NCBI RefSeq assembly: GCF_000336775.1
Contig: NZ_AOLJ01000011.1
Span: forward strand, 262,045-326,044
Direction: 5' to 3'
DNA length: 64,000 bases
Source: Haloferax gibbonsii ATCC 33959
Lineage (GTDB): Archaea > Halobacteriota > Halobacteria > Halobacteriales > Haloferacaceae
Shown here: piece by piece, positions 18,785-28,119 of the stretch
Position numbering within the stretch: the first letter of the stretch is position 1
Layout of the letters: every line of letters begins with the position of its first letter
Position numbers and translations under genes: made by a program
Notes under the pieces: generated by a model
Databases searched by the model: none
Told to the model about the DNA's origin: nothing
What the model saw: only the letters and a program-made list of their open reading frames with translations

Positions 18785-20040
18785 CCCGCTTCGGCCCGCG
18801 CGAGCGCGACGCCGAGCGGTTCGTCACCCCAGTCGAGGACGCGGACGCCGCTCCGCCGGAGTTCGCGGAGCCGCAGGTCGCGCTCGATGCGCGCGAGTCG
18901 CGCGCCGATGGTCGCGGTCGTCGTCGGGTCGGGCGAGACGACCGTCACGGCGTGGCCGTAGGCCTCCAAGCGGCGGGCGACCGACACGCCGTAGTCGTCC
19001 ACGAGCGGCGAGCAGAAGATGACCTGCGCGTCGCTGGCGAGCCGACGCCGGAGTCGGCGGACGGCGACGGAGGGGAAAAAGGCCCCGTCCGGCGGCGTCG
19101 GCGCGAACGCCGGGTGGGTCGCGAACAGCCGACGGGCGCGGGCGCGGTGGTCGGCGCCCGACGAGGGGGCGAGCCAGCACTCGTCGGGCCCGAACGCCGC
19201 GACGCCGACGCTGTCGCCGCTGTCGAGGAGCGCCGAGAAGGCGACGCTCGCGGCGTCGACGGAGCGCTCGACCGCGGTCTCCGCCTCGTCGTCGGGGGCG
19301 ACGTGCGCCTCCGGGCGGGTGTCGACGACGAGGACGACGGCCGCGGCGCGCTCTTCTCTGAACTCCACCGTGGCGAGTTCGCCCGTGCGGGCGCGCCGGT
19401 TCCAGTCGATGCGCCGAATCGGGTCGCCGTGGCGGTACTCGCGGATGGAGGCGAACTCCAGTCCCGACCCCGGCACGTCGGTCTCGACGCGGCCGGCGTA
19501 CTTCGAGGTGAGGCCGCGAAGCGGCAGGTCGGCGGTCGCGGCGAGTTCGGGTTCACACCGGAGCGTCGTCTCGGCGCTGACCGTCTCGCGGGACTCGACG
19601 GCCCCGCTCGGGTCGCGGACGACGACGACCGTCTCCTCCCACGCGTGCTCGCCGCGGACGGCCGTGACCGTATAGGTCGCCGTCGCGGTCGCCCCCGGCC
19701 TGAGCGCCGTCCCCAGTCGGGCGGGGCCGTCGGCGACGCCGAGCGCCGGCGGGACGCCGTCGACGACCCGGATGTCGAAAAGCGTCCGCGACCCCTCGTT
19801 GGTGACGCGGAGCGTGACCTCGACCTCGTCGTCGGGGTCGGGCGTCGCGTCCGAGAGGTCGCGCTCGACGCGAAGCGACACCTCGGGAATCGCCGCGACC
19901 CGGACGTAGCCGAGCACGACGACGCCGAGGCCGGCCGCGAGGAGCAGCGACGCCTCGCGGGTGAACACGCCCGCGCCGGCCGCGGCGAGAACGAGGCCGT
20001 CGAGACCGGTCCAGCGTTCGGTGTCGAACCCGCGGCTCAT
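18772..20040 (-). CDS. DUF58 domain protein
   Basis: The 422-residue protein has two N-terminal membrane segments (residues 12-45), a beta-sandwich region (60-180) and the DUF58 core around EFASIREYRHGDPIRRIDWNRRARTGELAT (residues 200-230, described in parts), followed by a von Willebrand-A-like part with VVLVVDTRPEAHV. DUF58 proteins work with MoxR ATPases. The ATG overlaps the stop of the upstream gene by four bases (ATGA). Cellular role unknown; envelope assembly is a reasonable guess. Confidence 0.88.
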   Translation of the reverse strand: MSRGFDTERWTGLDGLVLAAAGAGVFTREASLLLAAGLGVVVLGYVRVAAIPEVSLRVERDLSDATPDPDDEVEVTLRVTNEGSRTLFDIRVVDGVPPALGVADGPARLGTALRPGATATATYTVTAVRGEHAWEETVVVVRDPSGAVESRETVSAETTLRCEPELAATADLPLRGLTSKYAGRVETDVPGSGLEFASIREYRHGDPIRRIDWNRRARTGELATVEFREERAAAVVLVVDTRPEAHVAPDDEAETAVERSVDAASVAFSALLDSGDSVGVAAFGPDECWLAPSSGADHRARARRLFATHPAFAPTPPDGAFFPSVAVRRLRRRLASDAQVIFCSPLVDDYGVSVARRLEAYGHAVTVVSPDPTTTATIGARLARIERDLRLRELRRSGVRVLDWGDEPLGVALARAEAGWSR

Positions 20041-20609
20041 CGGCGCTCACCCGCGGGACCGTCGTCAGTGCCGATTCGCTCTATCGCGGCGACGGTTCGC
20101 CCGGCGCGGTCGGTGAGCGACGACTGTCCAGACAGGAAGAGCCGGACGCGCTGTCGGAGCGGAATCGAAACGGACGCGCCGAGAAAGCGCGCGGCGACCG
20201 GGTCGTCGGTCCAGCCGCCGGTGTCGAGGAGCGCGGCCGCTTCCTCGGGGGCGCGGCCGTCGCGGGCGACGAGGGCCTGTGTCGCCCGCGCTTCGAGTCG
20301 GTCGACGACTCGCTTGCGGGCGGCCCAGTGGGTGTGTCGACCCATCGCCGACACGAGGTCGTCGTCGAAGTCGGAGCCGGGTATCGGGACCGCGACTCTC
20401 GCCTCCGGGTCGCCGGTGACCGTGGTGTTCATCGGGGTTTCGCGGCGGCGCTGGACGTACCGAAGCCCCTGAAGCGCCGCGAGCGCCGCGACGAGACCGA
20501 GGAAGATGTCCGTCAGTTCGAGGCCGAGCGAGACGCCGGCGACGACCGCGAAGCCCGCGGCCGTGGCGACGACGCCGACGAGCAAGAACAGCCGACGCGC
20601 GAGCGTCAT
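20037..20609 (-). CDS. Two-helix membrane protein of the MoxR/DUF58 locus
   Basis: The 190-residue protein starts MTLARRLFLLVGVVATAAGF, has two membrane helices (about residues 5-27 and 29-48) and a soluble region of about 140 residues with DPEARVAVPIPGSDFDDDL and the helix-rich end. It overlaps both neighbours by four bases, so it is firmly part of the operon. The family is a haloarchaeal protein of unknown function always found between DUF4129 and DUF58 genes, as far as I recall. Confidence 0.75.
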   Translation of the reverse strand: MTLARRLFLLVGVVATAAGFAVVAGVSLGLELTDIFLGLVAALAALQGLRYVQRRRETPMNTTVTGDPEARVAVPIPGSDFDDDLVSAMGRHTHWAARKRVVDRLEARATQALVARDGRAPEEAAALLDTGGWTDDPVAARFLGASVSIPLRQRVRLFLSGQSSLTDRAGRTVAAIERIGTDDGPAGERR

Positions 20610-21565
20610 CGGTCGTCCCCCGTCGCGTCGGCGTAGGTGGCTTCGATGTTCCTGAGCGCGTCGACCGCGCGGCGCTCGCGCTCCGGCGTCGCCTCGAAGC
20701 CGCCGTAGCGGACTTCCTCGAACAGCGTCGTCAGGTCGCCCACGTCGTCGCGGTCCATGCCCGCGTCGACGGCGGAATCCGCGAACTCGGCCGGCGTCGC
20801 GGCGCGGCGGTTCGGTACGTCGAGGAGCGCCGTCATCTCTCCCCACGCGCGGAACACTTCGTTTTCCACGTCGGCGTCACCGTCTTCGATGCGCTGGGCC
20901 GCGGCCCCGGCGGCCCGCCCGACGGCGGCGACGTTCGGTCCCTCCTCCTCGGCAGCCGGGTCGATTTCGTCGTCGGCCTCGGGCGAGTCGCTGGTCCCGG
21001 TGACGAGCAGGAAGACCGCGACGACGAGCGCGACCCCCAACAGGAGGCCGAACAGGAGTGTCGGCGGCGAGACGGCCTGTGCCGCGCCGCCGTCGCCGAG
21101 ACTGCCGCCGCCGCCGGCGGGGAGAAACGACACGTTGCGCGCGGCGGCCGCGGCGCGAGACGAAAACGAGAACTCGCGGCGACACGCCGTGAGGAGGGCG
21201 AACAGGAGAACGACCGGCGGGCCGAGCGCCACGAAGATGGCGAGCGGCGGGAGCAACGAGCCGGTCTCTCGGTAGGCGTACGCGCCGAGGAGGACGAAGA
21301 CGAGGGCGACCCCGGCGAGGATTCCGGGTGAGAGCAGCCACGGGAGACACGGCGTCGGGATGCTAAGGCCGTCGAACGACCCGCCGGTCGGTTGCACGCC
21401 GGTCTCGTCTGTGTCACCAGCGACTGCGCCCCCGGTCTCGCCGCCACCGAAGCCGACTGGACCGCCGTCGCTGACGACGGTCGAATCGATGGTGGCGGCG
21501 ACGACCGAGAGGGCGACGACCGCGAGGAGGGCGAGCGCGAGTGCGCGGAGGGCGGAACGGTCCAC
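20606..21565 (-). CDS. DUF4129 domain membrane protein
   Basis: The protein has an N-terminal membrane helix or signal anchor, a Gly/Thr-rich outside segment, three more helices (around 80-130 and 165-200) and a C-terminal DUF4129 region with AFRAWGEMTALLDVPNRRAATPAEFA-type sequence near the end. DUF4129 is usually linked to MoxR and transglutaminase-like loci. The GTG at 21565 (VDRSALRALALALLAVVALS) gives 319 residues; an ATG at 21598 would add 11 and is also possible. It is the first gene of the operon running left. Confidence 0.78.
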   Translation of the reverse strand: MDRSALRALALALLAVVALSVVAATIDSTVVSDGGPVGFGGGETGGAVAGDTDETGVQPTGGSFDGLSIPTPCLPWLLSPGILAGVALVFVLLGAYAYRETGSLLPPLAIFVALGPPVVLLFALLTACRREFSFSSRAAAAARNVSFLPAGGGGSLGDGGAAQAVSPPTLLFGLLLGVALVVAVFLLVTGTSDSPEADDEIDPAAEEEGPNVAAVGRAAGAAAQRIEDGDADVENEVFRAWGEMTALLDVPNRRAATPAEFADSAVDAGMDRDDVGDLTTLFEEVRYGGFEATPERERRAVDALRNIEATYADATGDDR

Positions 21566-21699
21566 GATGGTAGGTAACAGTATGCGGGGTAAAGACATTT
21601 CGAGGGACGGGGCGGTCGTCGGGACGTGAGCGACGTCGTGTCGGCATCCGTTCGGACCGAACGGTGGCCGCGCCTCCCGTGCCGGATGACCGTCCGAAC

Positions 21700-22286
21700 A
21701 GACCACCCGTGCAAGTGAACCAGCCGCGGGTACGGCGGACGAACGCCGAGGCACGACACCCACACACCACGTTTGCAAGTGAATTGGCGGTGGGAAGGAG
21801 GGGCTGGGGAGACACACAGACACCACCGTTGCACGTGAAGCGTGGTAACGCCGAGAGGGGGTGGCATCGGCGGGCACTCGGAGAGAGCACGGGTGCAAGT
21901 GAACCTCGGTCGCGACTCGAACGTCGTCACCCACCACCGTTGCAGGTGGCTTCTCCCGAACTGGACCGTTTACGGGCCGTTCACGACAGAAACGTTTGAC
22001 TACAAACTGCACCGCGGGCACCGAGACATGTCAACGCTTTAGTTGAACTCGCGCTCTGTTGTTCTACTAGCTACTCTCGTATCCTCCTATTCACTTGCAA
22101 AAGTGGTGTGTGTCTGTTCAAACGAGTTCACACGAACCACGGTATGCGGTACCGAGGGTCAGTTAGAAGGCGACGATTCCGACCCGAACACGCCGCCCAT
22201 CACCCGACGACACCGCCGCCGCAATTCACATGAATCAGATGAAATCGGGGTTTTAAATAAGGGGACGCCACAACGGACCGACGCTA
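21700..22286 (+). other. oriC: Chromosomal replication origin with ORB-like repeats
   Basis: A 700-bp intergenic stretch between the DUF4129 operon and an Orc1/Cdc6 gene. It holds a repeated box of the form ACCACCGTTGCAAGTGAA: five copies on the plus strand at 21702-21721, 21766-21785, 21822-21840, 21887-21905 and 21933-21950, and one inverted copy at 22091-22113. The second and the inverted copy match over 22 of 23 bases. Between the direct and inverted copies (21951-22090) the DNA is less GC-rich, a candidate unwinding region. Repeats facing an unwinding region next to an initiator gene are typical of haloarchaeal origins; the place matches my memory of H. volcanii oriC3. Confidence 0.85.
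22251..22260 (+). promoter_or_regulatory. TATA box of the Orc1/Cdc6 gene
   Basis: TTTTAAATAA stands out against GC-rich flanks and lies about 30 bases upstream of the ATG at 22287, so the initiator mRNA is probably leaderless or has a very short leader. The box is inside the origin region, which would let initiator binding to nearby repeats affect its own transcription. Confidence 0.65.
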
Positions 22287-23513
22287 ATGCGCCGGTTCGA
22301 GCGAAAACAAAACGTCTTCACCAACAAGGACGCCCTCGGGGAGTCCTACAAGCCCGAGCGCATCGAGGAGCGCGACGACGAGATTTCGGAGTACATGGAC
22401 GCGCTCCAACCGGTCGTCGACGGCTGGGAGCCGAACAACGTCTTCCTGTACGGAAACACCGGCGTGGGGAAGACCGCGGTCACCGAGTTCCTCCTCGAGA
22501 TGCTCCTCGAAGACGTCTCGCAGTACGACGACGTCGACCTCAGCGTCATCTCCATCAACTGCAAGACCCTCAACTCCTCGTACCAGGTGGCGGTCGAACT
22601 CGTCAACGAGCTTCGGCCACCGGGCGCGGAGATTAGCTCGACCGGCTACCCCCAACAGACCGTCTTCAAGAAGCTGTTTCAGGAGTTGGACGACGTGGGC
22701 GGAACGGTTCTCATCGTCCTCGACGAGGTGGACTCCATCGGCGACCGCGACGAACTCCTCTACGAACTCCCGCGGGCGCGTTCGAACGGCAAGCTCGAAG
22801 ACGCCAAGGTCGGCCTCATCGGCATCTCGAACGACTTCAAGTTCCACGACCAGCTCGACCCGCGCGTGCAGGACACCCTCTGCGAGCGCGAACTGCACTT
22901 CCCGCCGTACCAAGCGCCCGAACTGCAGAACATCCTCGAATCGCGGGCTGAGGTCGCCATCGCCGAGGACGCCTGCGAGGAGGGCGTGCTCAACCTCTGT
23001 GCGGCGCTCGCCGCCCGCGACAGCGGGAGCGCGAGACAGGCGCTCGACCTCCTCCGACTGGCCGGCGAACACGCCGAGAACAAAGACGACGAGCGAATCA
23101 CGCTCGACCACGTCGACATCGCCCGGCAGAAACTCGAACAGGAACGCGTCGTCGAGGGGATGCGCGAACTCACCGAAAACGGTCACTTCGCGCTCCTCGC
23201 GGTCGTCTCGAAGGCCGCCCACGACGAGACGCCGTGTCGGATGCGCGACCTCTATCAGGAGTACCTCCGGCTGTGCAACTCCGCCGGCATCGACCCGCTC
23301 GCCCAGCGGTCGGTCCACAACCACCTCTCTGACCTCCGGATGCTCGGCATCCTCTCGGCCGAGGAGAACCGCACCGGCTCGCGCGGGAACTACTACAGCT
23401 ACGCGCTCGACGTCCCCTTCGCCAGCGCGATGGAAGCGCTCTCGGACGTGCTCGCTCTCGACTCCGTCCTCGACGAGATTCGGAAGACTGCGAAACAGGC
23501 CGAGGCAGTCTGA
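22287..23513 (+). CDS. orc: Orc1/Cdc6 family replication initiator
   Basis: The 408-residue AAA+ protein has Walker A in LYGNTGVGKTAVTEFLLEML (about residues 55-63), Walker B in VLIVLDEVDSIGDRDELLYE (about 140-147), sensor 1 at IGISNDFKF and a C-terminal winged-helix domain (about 290-400) for origin binding. Next to six initiator-type boxes it very likely binds this origin. Its position agrees with the orc2 gene at H. volcanii oriC3, but the paralogue number is from memory. Length is normal for archaeal Orc1/Cdc6. Confidence 0.93.
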   Translation: MRRFERKQNVFTNKDALGESYKPERIEERDDEISEYMDALQPVVDGWEPNNVFLYGNTGVGKTAVTEFLLEMLLEDVSQYDDVDLSVISINCKTLNSSYQVAVELVNELRPPGAEISSTGYPQQTVFKKLFQELDDVGGTVLIVLDEVDSIGDRDELLYELPRARSNGKLEDAKVGLIGISNDFKFHDQLDPRVQDTLCERELHFPPYQAPELQNILESRAEVAIAEDACEEGVLNLCAALAARDSGSARQALDLLRLAGEHAENKDDERITLDHVDIARQKLEQERVVEGMRELTENGHFALLAVVSKAAHDETPCRMRDLYQEYLRLCNSAGIDPLAQRSVHNHLSDLRMLGILSAEENRTGSRGNYYSYALDVPFASAMEALSDVLALDSVLDEIRKTAKQAEAV

Positions 23514-23630
23514 ACCCCACCGGACGCCGCGGCCTCCCGAGACCTTTTTCTGAGGCGTGCTGTTCTGAGACGCGACACGCCATTCTCAGACGGTGGTAGT
23601 TTCTTAGTGTGCCAGTGAGACGTGAGTAGC

Positions 23631-25085
23631 ATGACGAATCTCTCGCCACGACTCTCTACGGGTATCTCCGGACTCGATACAGTGCTGGACGGTGGGCTAC
23701 TGCCGAACCGGACGTACATGGTCCGTGGAGCGTCCGGGGCGGGAAAGACTATCGTCGGCTACCACTTCCTGTCCGCCGGGGTCGAACGCGGCGAAGACGT
23801 GCTTTTCATCTCCTTCGAAGAGTCCGCGGCCGACCTCCGAGCGAACGCCGAGACGCTCGGGTTCGACCTCGCCGCGGTGCCGATTCTCGACCTGAGCCCG
23901 TCGCCCGAGGCGTTCCTCGACGACGAGGCGTACACGATGCTGTCGCCGAGCGAGGTCGAAGGGAAATCGACGACGGCCGAACTGAAAGCGGCAATCGAGG
24001 AACGTGAACCCGACAGGGTGGTCATCGACCCGCTGAGCCAACTCGGCCGGCTCTCGTCGGACAAGCACCAGTTCCGTCGACTCGTCTCGTCGCTCCTGAG
24101 CTACCTCAAGCAGTCGGGGACGACGACGATGTTCACGAGCCAGCCGTCGAGCGACGACACCGACGAGACGCTCGCGTACCTCTGTGACGGGTCGCTGTCG
24201 CTCCTGCGGTCCGAGGAGGGACGGTCGGTTCGCGTCGAGAAGTTCCGCGGGTCGGACTCCCAGACGGGGCCGCACGCCATGCGAATCGACGGCGACCACG
24301 GCATACGCGTCTTCCCGCGGCTCGTCCCCGGGTCGCACCACCGCGAGTTCGCCATCGAACCGCTCTCGTCCGGCATCGACGACCTCGACACCCTGCTCGG
24401 CGGCGGCATCGAGCGCGGGAGCATCACGCTCATCAGCGGCCCGAGCGGCGTCGGGAAATCGACCACCGGAGCCGCGTTCGCGCGGGCGACCGCCGACCGC
24501 GGCGAGCGCGCCGCGGTCTACCTCTTCGAAGAGAGCAAATCGAGCTTCCGGCACCGCTCCGAGTCCATCGGCATCCCGATAGACGACCTCGTCGAGTCGG
24601 GGAACCTCCGGGTCGACGCCGTCGAACCGCTCTCGATTTCGACCGACGAGTTCGCCCACCGAGTCCGCGCCGAGGTCGAGGCGAACGGCACGGAGTTCGT
24701 GATGATAGACGGCACGGCCGGCTACCAACTCAGCCTCACCGACGAGCGAAGCGACATCCGCCGCGAACTCCACGCGCTGGCGCGGTACCTCAAGAACATG
24801 GGCGTCACCGTCGTGCTGACCGAGGAGGTACAGCAGGTCACCGGCGCGTTCCACGCCTCCGACAACCACGTGAGCTACCTCGCGGACAACATCCTGTTCA
24901 TCCGGTACATCGAGGTGCGCGGCGAGATTCGCAAGGCCATCGGCGTCCTGAAAAAGCGGTTCGGCTCCTTCGAGCCGACGCTCCGGTCGTTCAAAATCGG
25001 GAGCGACGGCATCGTCGTCGGCGAACCGCTGGACGAACTCCGAGGCATCCTCACGGGGACGCCGACGTGGAACGAGGATGAGTGA
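23631..25085 (+). CDS. KaiC-like protein with two RecA/KaiC ATPase domains
   Basis: The 484-residue protein has two KaiC domains. The first has TGISGLDTVLDGGLLPNRTY and Walker A GASGAGKT (residues 33-40); the second begins at SGIDDLDTLLGGGIERGSIT with Walker A GPSGVGKS (about 265-272) and EE residues in LFEES. Archaeal KaiC-like proteins are signalling ATPases; true clock function is not shown. The ATG at 23631 is preferred over the GTG at 23622. The stop overlaps the start of the following sensor kinase (GTGA), so the two proteins are made together. Confidence 0.88.
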   Translation: MTNLSPRLSTGISGLDTVLDGGLLPNRTYMVRGASGAGKTIVGYHFLSAGVERGEDVLFISFEESAADLRANAETLGFDLAAVPILDLSPSPEAFLDDEAYTMLSPSEVEGKSTTAELKAAIEEREPDRVVIDPLSQLGRLSSDKHQFRRLVSSLLSYLKQSGTTTMFTSQPSSDDTDETLAYLCDGSLSLLRSEEGRSVRVEKFRGSDSQTGPHAMRIDGDHGIRVFPRLVPGSHHREFAIEPLSSGIDDLDTLLGGGIERGSITLISGPSGVGKSTTGAAFARATADRGERAAVYLFEESKSSFRHRSESIGIPIDDLVESGNLRVDAVEPLSISTDEFAHRVRAEVEANGTEFVMIDGTAGYQLSLTDERSDIRRELHALARYLKNMGVTVVLTEEVQQVTGAFHASDNHVSYLADNILFIRYIEVRGEIRKAIGVLKKRFGSFEPTLRSFKIGSDGIVVGEPLDELRGILTGTPTWNEDE

Positions 25086-27694
25086 CCGTGAGCGAAGACG
25101 CGTCGCGGAGCGACACACGTTCCGCCGGAGACGCGTCCGGGGACGAACGGATACTCCTCGCGGTCCGCGGCGCTCGCGACCGCGAGCTACTGGCTGAACT
25201 CCTCGACGCGTACGAGGTCATCGTCTGGGAACGCGGCCGCGAAAGCGGAGGCGAAGGCGAAGACGGAGACGAAGGTGCAGGCGAAGACCCGCTCCCGGAG
25301 TTCGACCTCTGTATCGTCGACATGGCGACGTACTCGGCCGTCGCCGACGCGCTCGCCGAGCGCAAAGCCGACGCCGACGACCGGTTCGTACCGGTGTTGT
25401 TGACGGTCGCCCAAGACGAACAGGCCGTCGCCGCGCGACGACTCGACGACGTTCCGGACGACGTGCTCGCGGTGCCCGCGCCGAAGGCGGTCATCCGGTC
25501 GCGGGTCGAATCGCTCCTCCAGACCCGGCGGCAGTCGCTCCAACTCGCGTTGTACCGCCGCGCGATGGACAGCGCGACCGTCGGCATCACCATCACCGAG
25601 GCCGACGACGACCAGCCGCTCACGTACATCAACGACGCCTTCGAGGAGATGACCGGCTACGACCGCTCGGAGGTGCTCGGTCGGAACTGTCGGTTTCTAC
25701 AGGGCGAAGAGACCGACACCGAGCCGGTCGAGCTACTCCACGAGGCGATCGAAGCCGGCGAGAGCGTCGCCGTCAGTCTCACGAACTACCGAAAGGACGG
25801 GACGCCCTTCTGGAACGAACTGAAGATATCGCCGGTGTACGAGGACGGCGAGCTCACCCACTTCGTCGGGTTCCAGACCGACGCGACCGTCCGCCACGCG
25901 CTCAAGAACCAGCTCATCCACGAGACCCAGACGCTCAAACAGCTCTTCGAGACGAGTCCGGTCGGCATCGCGGTCCTCAACGACGACGGGATTATCGTGC
26001 GCGCCAACGAGGCGGCCCAGGAGGTCCTCGGTCTGCGGCGGTCGGTCGTGCTCGGACAGTCGTACGACGCCCCCGAGTGGGACCTCGTCGACGCACGCGG
26101 GGAACCGCTCGACCGCGACGACCTCCCCTTCGACCGGGTGAGAGAGACCGGCGACACGGTCACGAACTTCGAACACGGTATCGGCGTCGACGACGAGCGG
26201 CGGTGGCTCGTCGTCAACGCCGCTCCGCTGACCGGAAGCGACGGGGAGCACGTCGGCGTGATTGCCGCCATCGAGGACGTGACAGCACAGAAGCGACAGG
26301 AGCGCGAGCGCGAGCGATTGCTCGACCTGTTCGACCAGAGCCAGAAGATCGCCTCGGTCGGCGCGTGGGAGGTCAACACGGAGAGCGGAGCGGTGCTGTT
26401 CACGAGCGGGCTCGCGGAGCTCCTCGGCGTCGAGCCGGGGACGGTGTTCGACCTCTCGGAGGCGTTTTCGTTCTACCACCCCGAAGACGAGCCCAAGGTC
26501 CGAGCGGGGTTCGAACGGCTCGTCGAAACCGGCGAAGAACAGTCACTCGAATGTCGCCTCGAGACGGCGAGCGGCGAGATGCGCTGGGTGAACGTCCGCG
26601 GCGTCGCGACGCGGGAGACCGACGCCCCCGTCTTCCGAGGAACCGTCCAAGACATCACCGAGCGAAAGGCCCGGTCGAGAGAACTCGAACGCTACGAGCG
26701 CATCGTCGAGACGACCGCGGACCCGATTTACACGCTGGACGACAACCTCCGGTTCGTCCTCGCGAACAGCGCGACCGCCGACCTGCTGGGCCGCGACCCC
26801 GACGACCTCGTCGGCGAACACGTCTCGACGGTGTTCGGCGAGCACCACTCGCAAGCGCTCTTGGAGGCCATCGCGTCGCTCCTCGCGGGCGATAGCGCCG
26901 AGGAGACCATCGAGACGGTCGTCGCCGGCCAAACCGGTTCCGAGCGGCAGTTTCAGACGACTATCGCGGCGAAGTCTTCCGAAGACGAGTTCGACGGTAT
27001 CGTCTGTATCGGCCGCGACGTGACCGACCTCCACGAACACGAGCGTCGGCTGTCCGTCCTCGACCGCGTCATCCGACACAACCTCCGGAACAAAATGAAC
27101 ATCGCGCAGGCGCATGCGACGATGCTACTCGAAGGCACCGACGACGAGGACACGCGCGAATCGGCAGCGGCCATCGAGCGGGCGACGAGCGAACTCCTCT
27201 CGCTCGCCGAGACGGCCCGGAAGTTCAGTTCCGCGCTCGACCCCGACGTGACCGAGCGAGTGCAACCGCAGAACGTCGCTGACTGCGTCCGCAACGTGGT
27301 CGAAGGCGCTCGGATCAGCTACCCTGCGGCGACCATCACCGTCGACGCGCCGGAGAGCGCGCACGCGTGGGCGCACTCGACGTTCGAACTCGCGGTGAAC
27401 GAACTCGTCGACAACGCCGTCGTCTACGGCGGCGACGAGGTCGAAATCGAACTCTCTGTCGCCGACGACGACGGTCCGGAACAGGTGGTCGTCCGCGTCG
27501 CCGACAACGGGCCGGGACTCCCACCGCTCGAACGCGAATCGATTATGACCGGGCGGGAGTCACCGCTCCAGCACACGAACGGGCTCGGTCTCTGGTTCGT
27601 CCGCTGGGCGGTGACGAACAGCAACGGCTCGATGGATATCGTGGACAACCAACCGAACGGGACGGTCATCGAGCTTCGACTGCCGAGAGCCTAA
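25082..27694 (+). CDS. LOV/PAS sensor histidine kinase
   Basis: The 870-residue soluble kinase has, in order, a receiver-like domain (residues 24-145, Asp80 in LCIVDM), a LOV domain (about 160-275) with GRNCRFLQGEETD and NYRKDGTPFWNELKISPV, then three further PAS domains (about 280-395, 410-530, 540-655), an H-box with RHNLRNKMN (His near 665) and a HATPase domain ending GLGLWFVRWAV. Cys203 in NCRFLQ is the residue that forms the flavin adduct in blue-light LOV sensors, and the flanking Asn and Gln are kept. Coupled to a KaiC-like gene by a four-base overlap. Light or redox sensing is inferred. Confidence 0.88.
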   Translation: MTVSEDASRSDTRSAGDASGDERILLAVRGARDRELLAELLDAYEVIVWERGRESGGEGEDGDEGAGEDPLPEFDLCIVDMATYSAVADALAERKADADDRFVPVLLTVAQDEQAVAARRLDDVPDDVLAVPAPKAVIRSRVESLLQTRRQSLQLALYRRAMDSATVGITITEADDDQPLTYINDAFEEMTGYDRSEVLGRNCRFLQGEETDTEPVELLHEAIEAGESVAVSLTNYRKDGTPFWNELKISPVYEDGELTHFVGFQTDATVRHALKNQLIHETQTLKQLFETSPVGIAVLNDDGIIVRANEAAQEVLGLRRSVVLGQSYDAPEWDLVDARGEPLDRDDLPFDRVRETGDTVTNFEHGIGVDDERRWLVVNAAPLTGSDGEHVGVIAAIEDVTAQKRQERERERLLDLFDQSQKIASVGAWEVNTESGAVLFTSGLAELLGVEPGTVFDLSEAFSFYHPEDEPKVRAGFERLVETGEEQSLECRLETASGEMRWVNVRGVATRETDAPVFRGTVQDITERKARSRELERYERIVETTADPIYTLDDNLRFVLANSATADLLGRDPDDLVGEHVSTVFGEHHSQALLEAIASLLAGDSAEETIETVVAGQTGSERQFQTTIAAKSSEDEFDGIVCIGRDVTDLHEHERRLSVLDRVIRHNLRNKMNIAQAHATMLLEGTDDEDTRESAAAIERATSELLSLAETARKFSSALDPDVTERVQPQNVADCVRNVVEGARISYPAATITVDAPESAHAWAHSTFELAVNELVDNAVVYGGDEVEIELSVADDDGPEQVVVRVADNGPGLPPLERESIMTGRESPLQHTNGLGLWFVRWAVTNSNGSMDIVDNQPNGTVIELRLPRA

Positions 27695-27717
27695 CGCCGA
27701 GGCTTCGCTCGGCGGAC

Positions 27718-28113
27718 TCAGGCGACGGCGGAGACGGCCGTACCGACCGTCGTCGCCCCGAGCATCACGCCGAGCCCGAACCCGAGAATCCGGGCCATCG
27801 CCCGCCGAGCGTCCGCTTCCGTCCACCCCGTTCCGGTGTCGAGGTGCGTCTGCATCGACTCGATACCGCGGCCGAGCGCGACCGCCCCGGACCAGCCGAG
27901 GAGGCCGAACCCGAACGCGAGCGAGCCGAGCGCGAACGTCGTCTCGACGCTCCCCGCGAAATCACCGACGACCAGCGTGGCGACCAGCCAGACGGCGGCG
28001 ACGAGCGCGCCCGCGAGGGCCGCGGTGCCGACGAGGCGAAGGCGAACGGCCGCCCGTTCAAGCGCGGGGGGCGCGTCCGCGTCCGCGTCCGCCGGCTCCG
28101 GTGGCGCTGACAC
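27718..28113 (-). CDS. Small membrane protein
   Basis: The 131-residue protein has an acidic N-terminal tail and three membrane helices (about residues 27-50, 60-82 and 108-130), with a polar loop ESMQTHLDTGTGWTEADARR in between. It lies six bases downstream of the dipeptide permease gene dppC in the same direction, and is convergent with the sensor kinase. It may be co-transcribed with the transporter, but it is not a known transporter part. Family not recognised. Confidence 0.65.
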   Translation of the reverse strand: MSAPPEPADADADAPPALERAAVRLRLVGTAALAGALVAAVWLVATLVVGDFAGSVETTFALGSLAFGFGLLGWSGAVALGRGIESMQTHLDTGTGWTEADARRAMARILGFGLGVMLGATTVGTAVSAVA

Positions 28114-28119
28114 GGTCGG

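Noticed and set aside
21700..22113. Regularly spaced repeats that could be taken for a CRISPR array
   Set aside because: The units differ from one another, spacers are of unequal length and one unit is inverted; position next to an Orc1/Cdc6 gene fits an origin. No cas gene is present.
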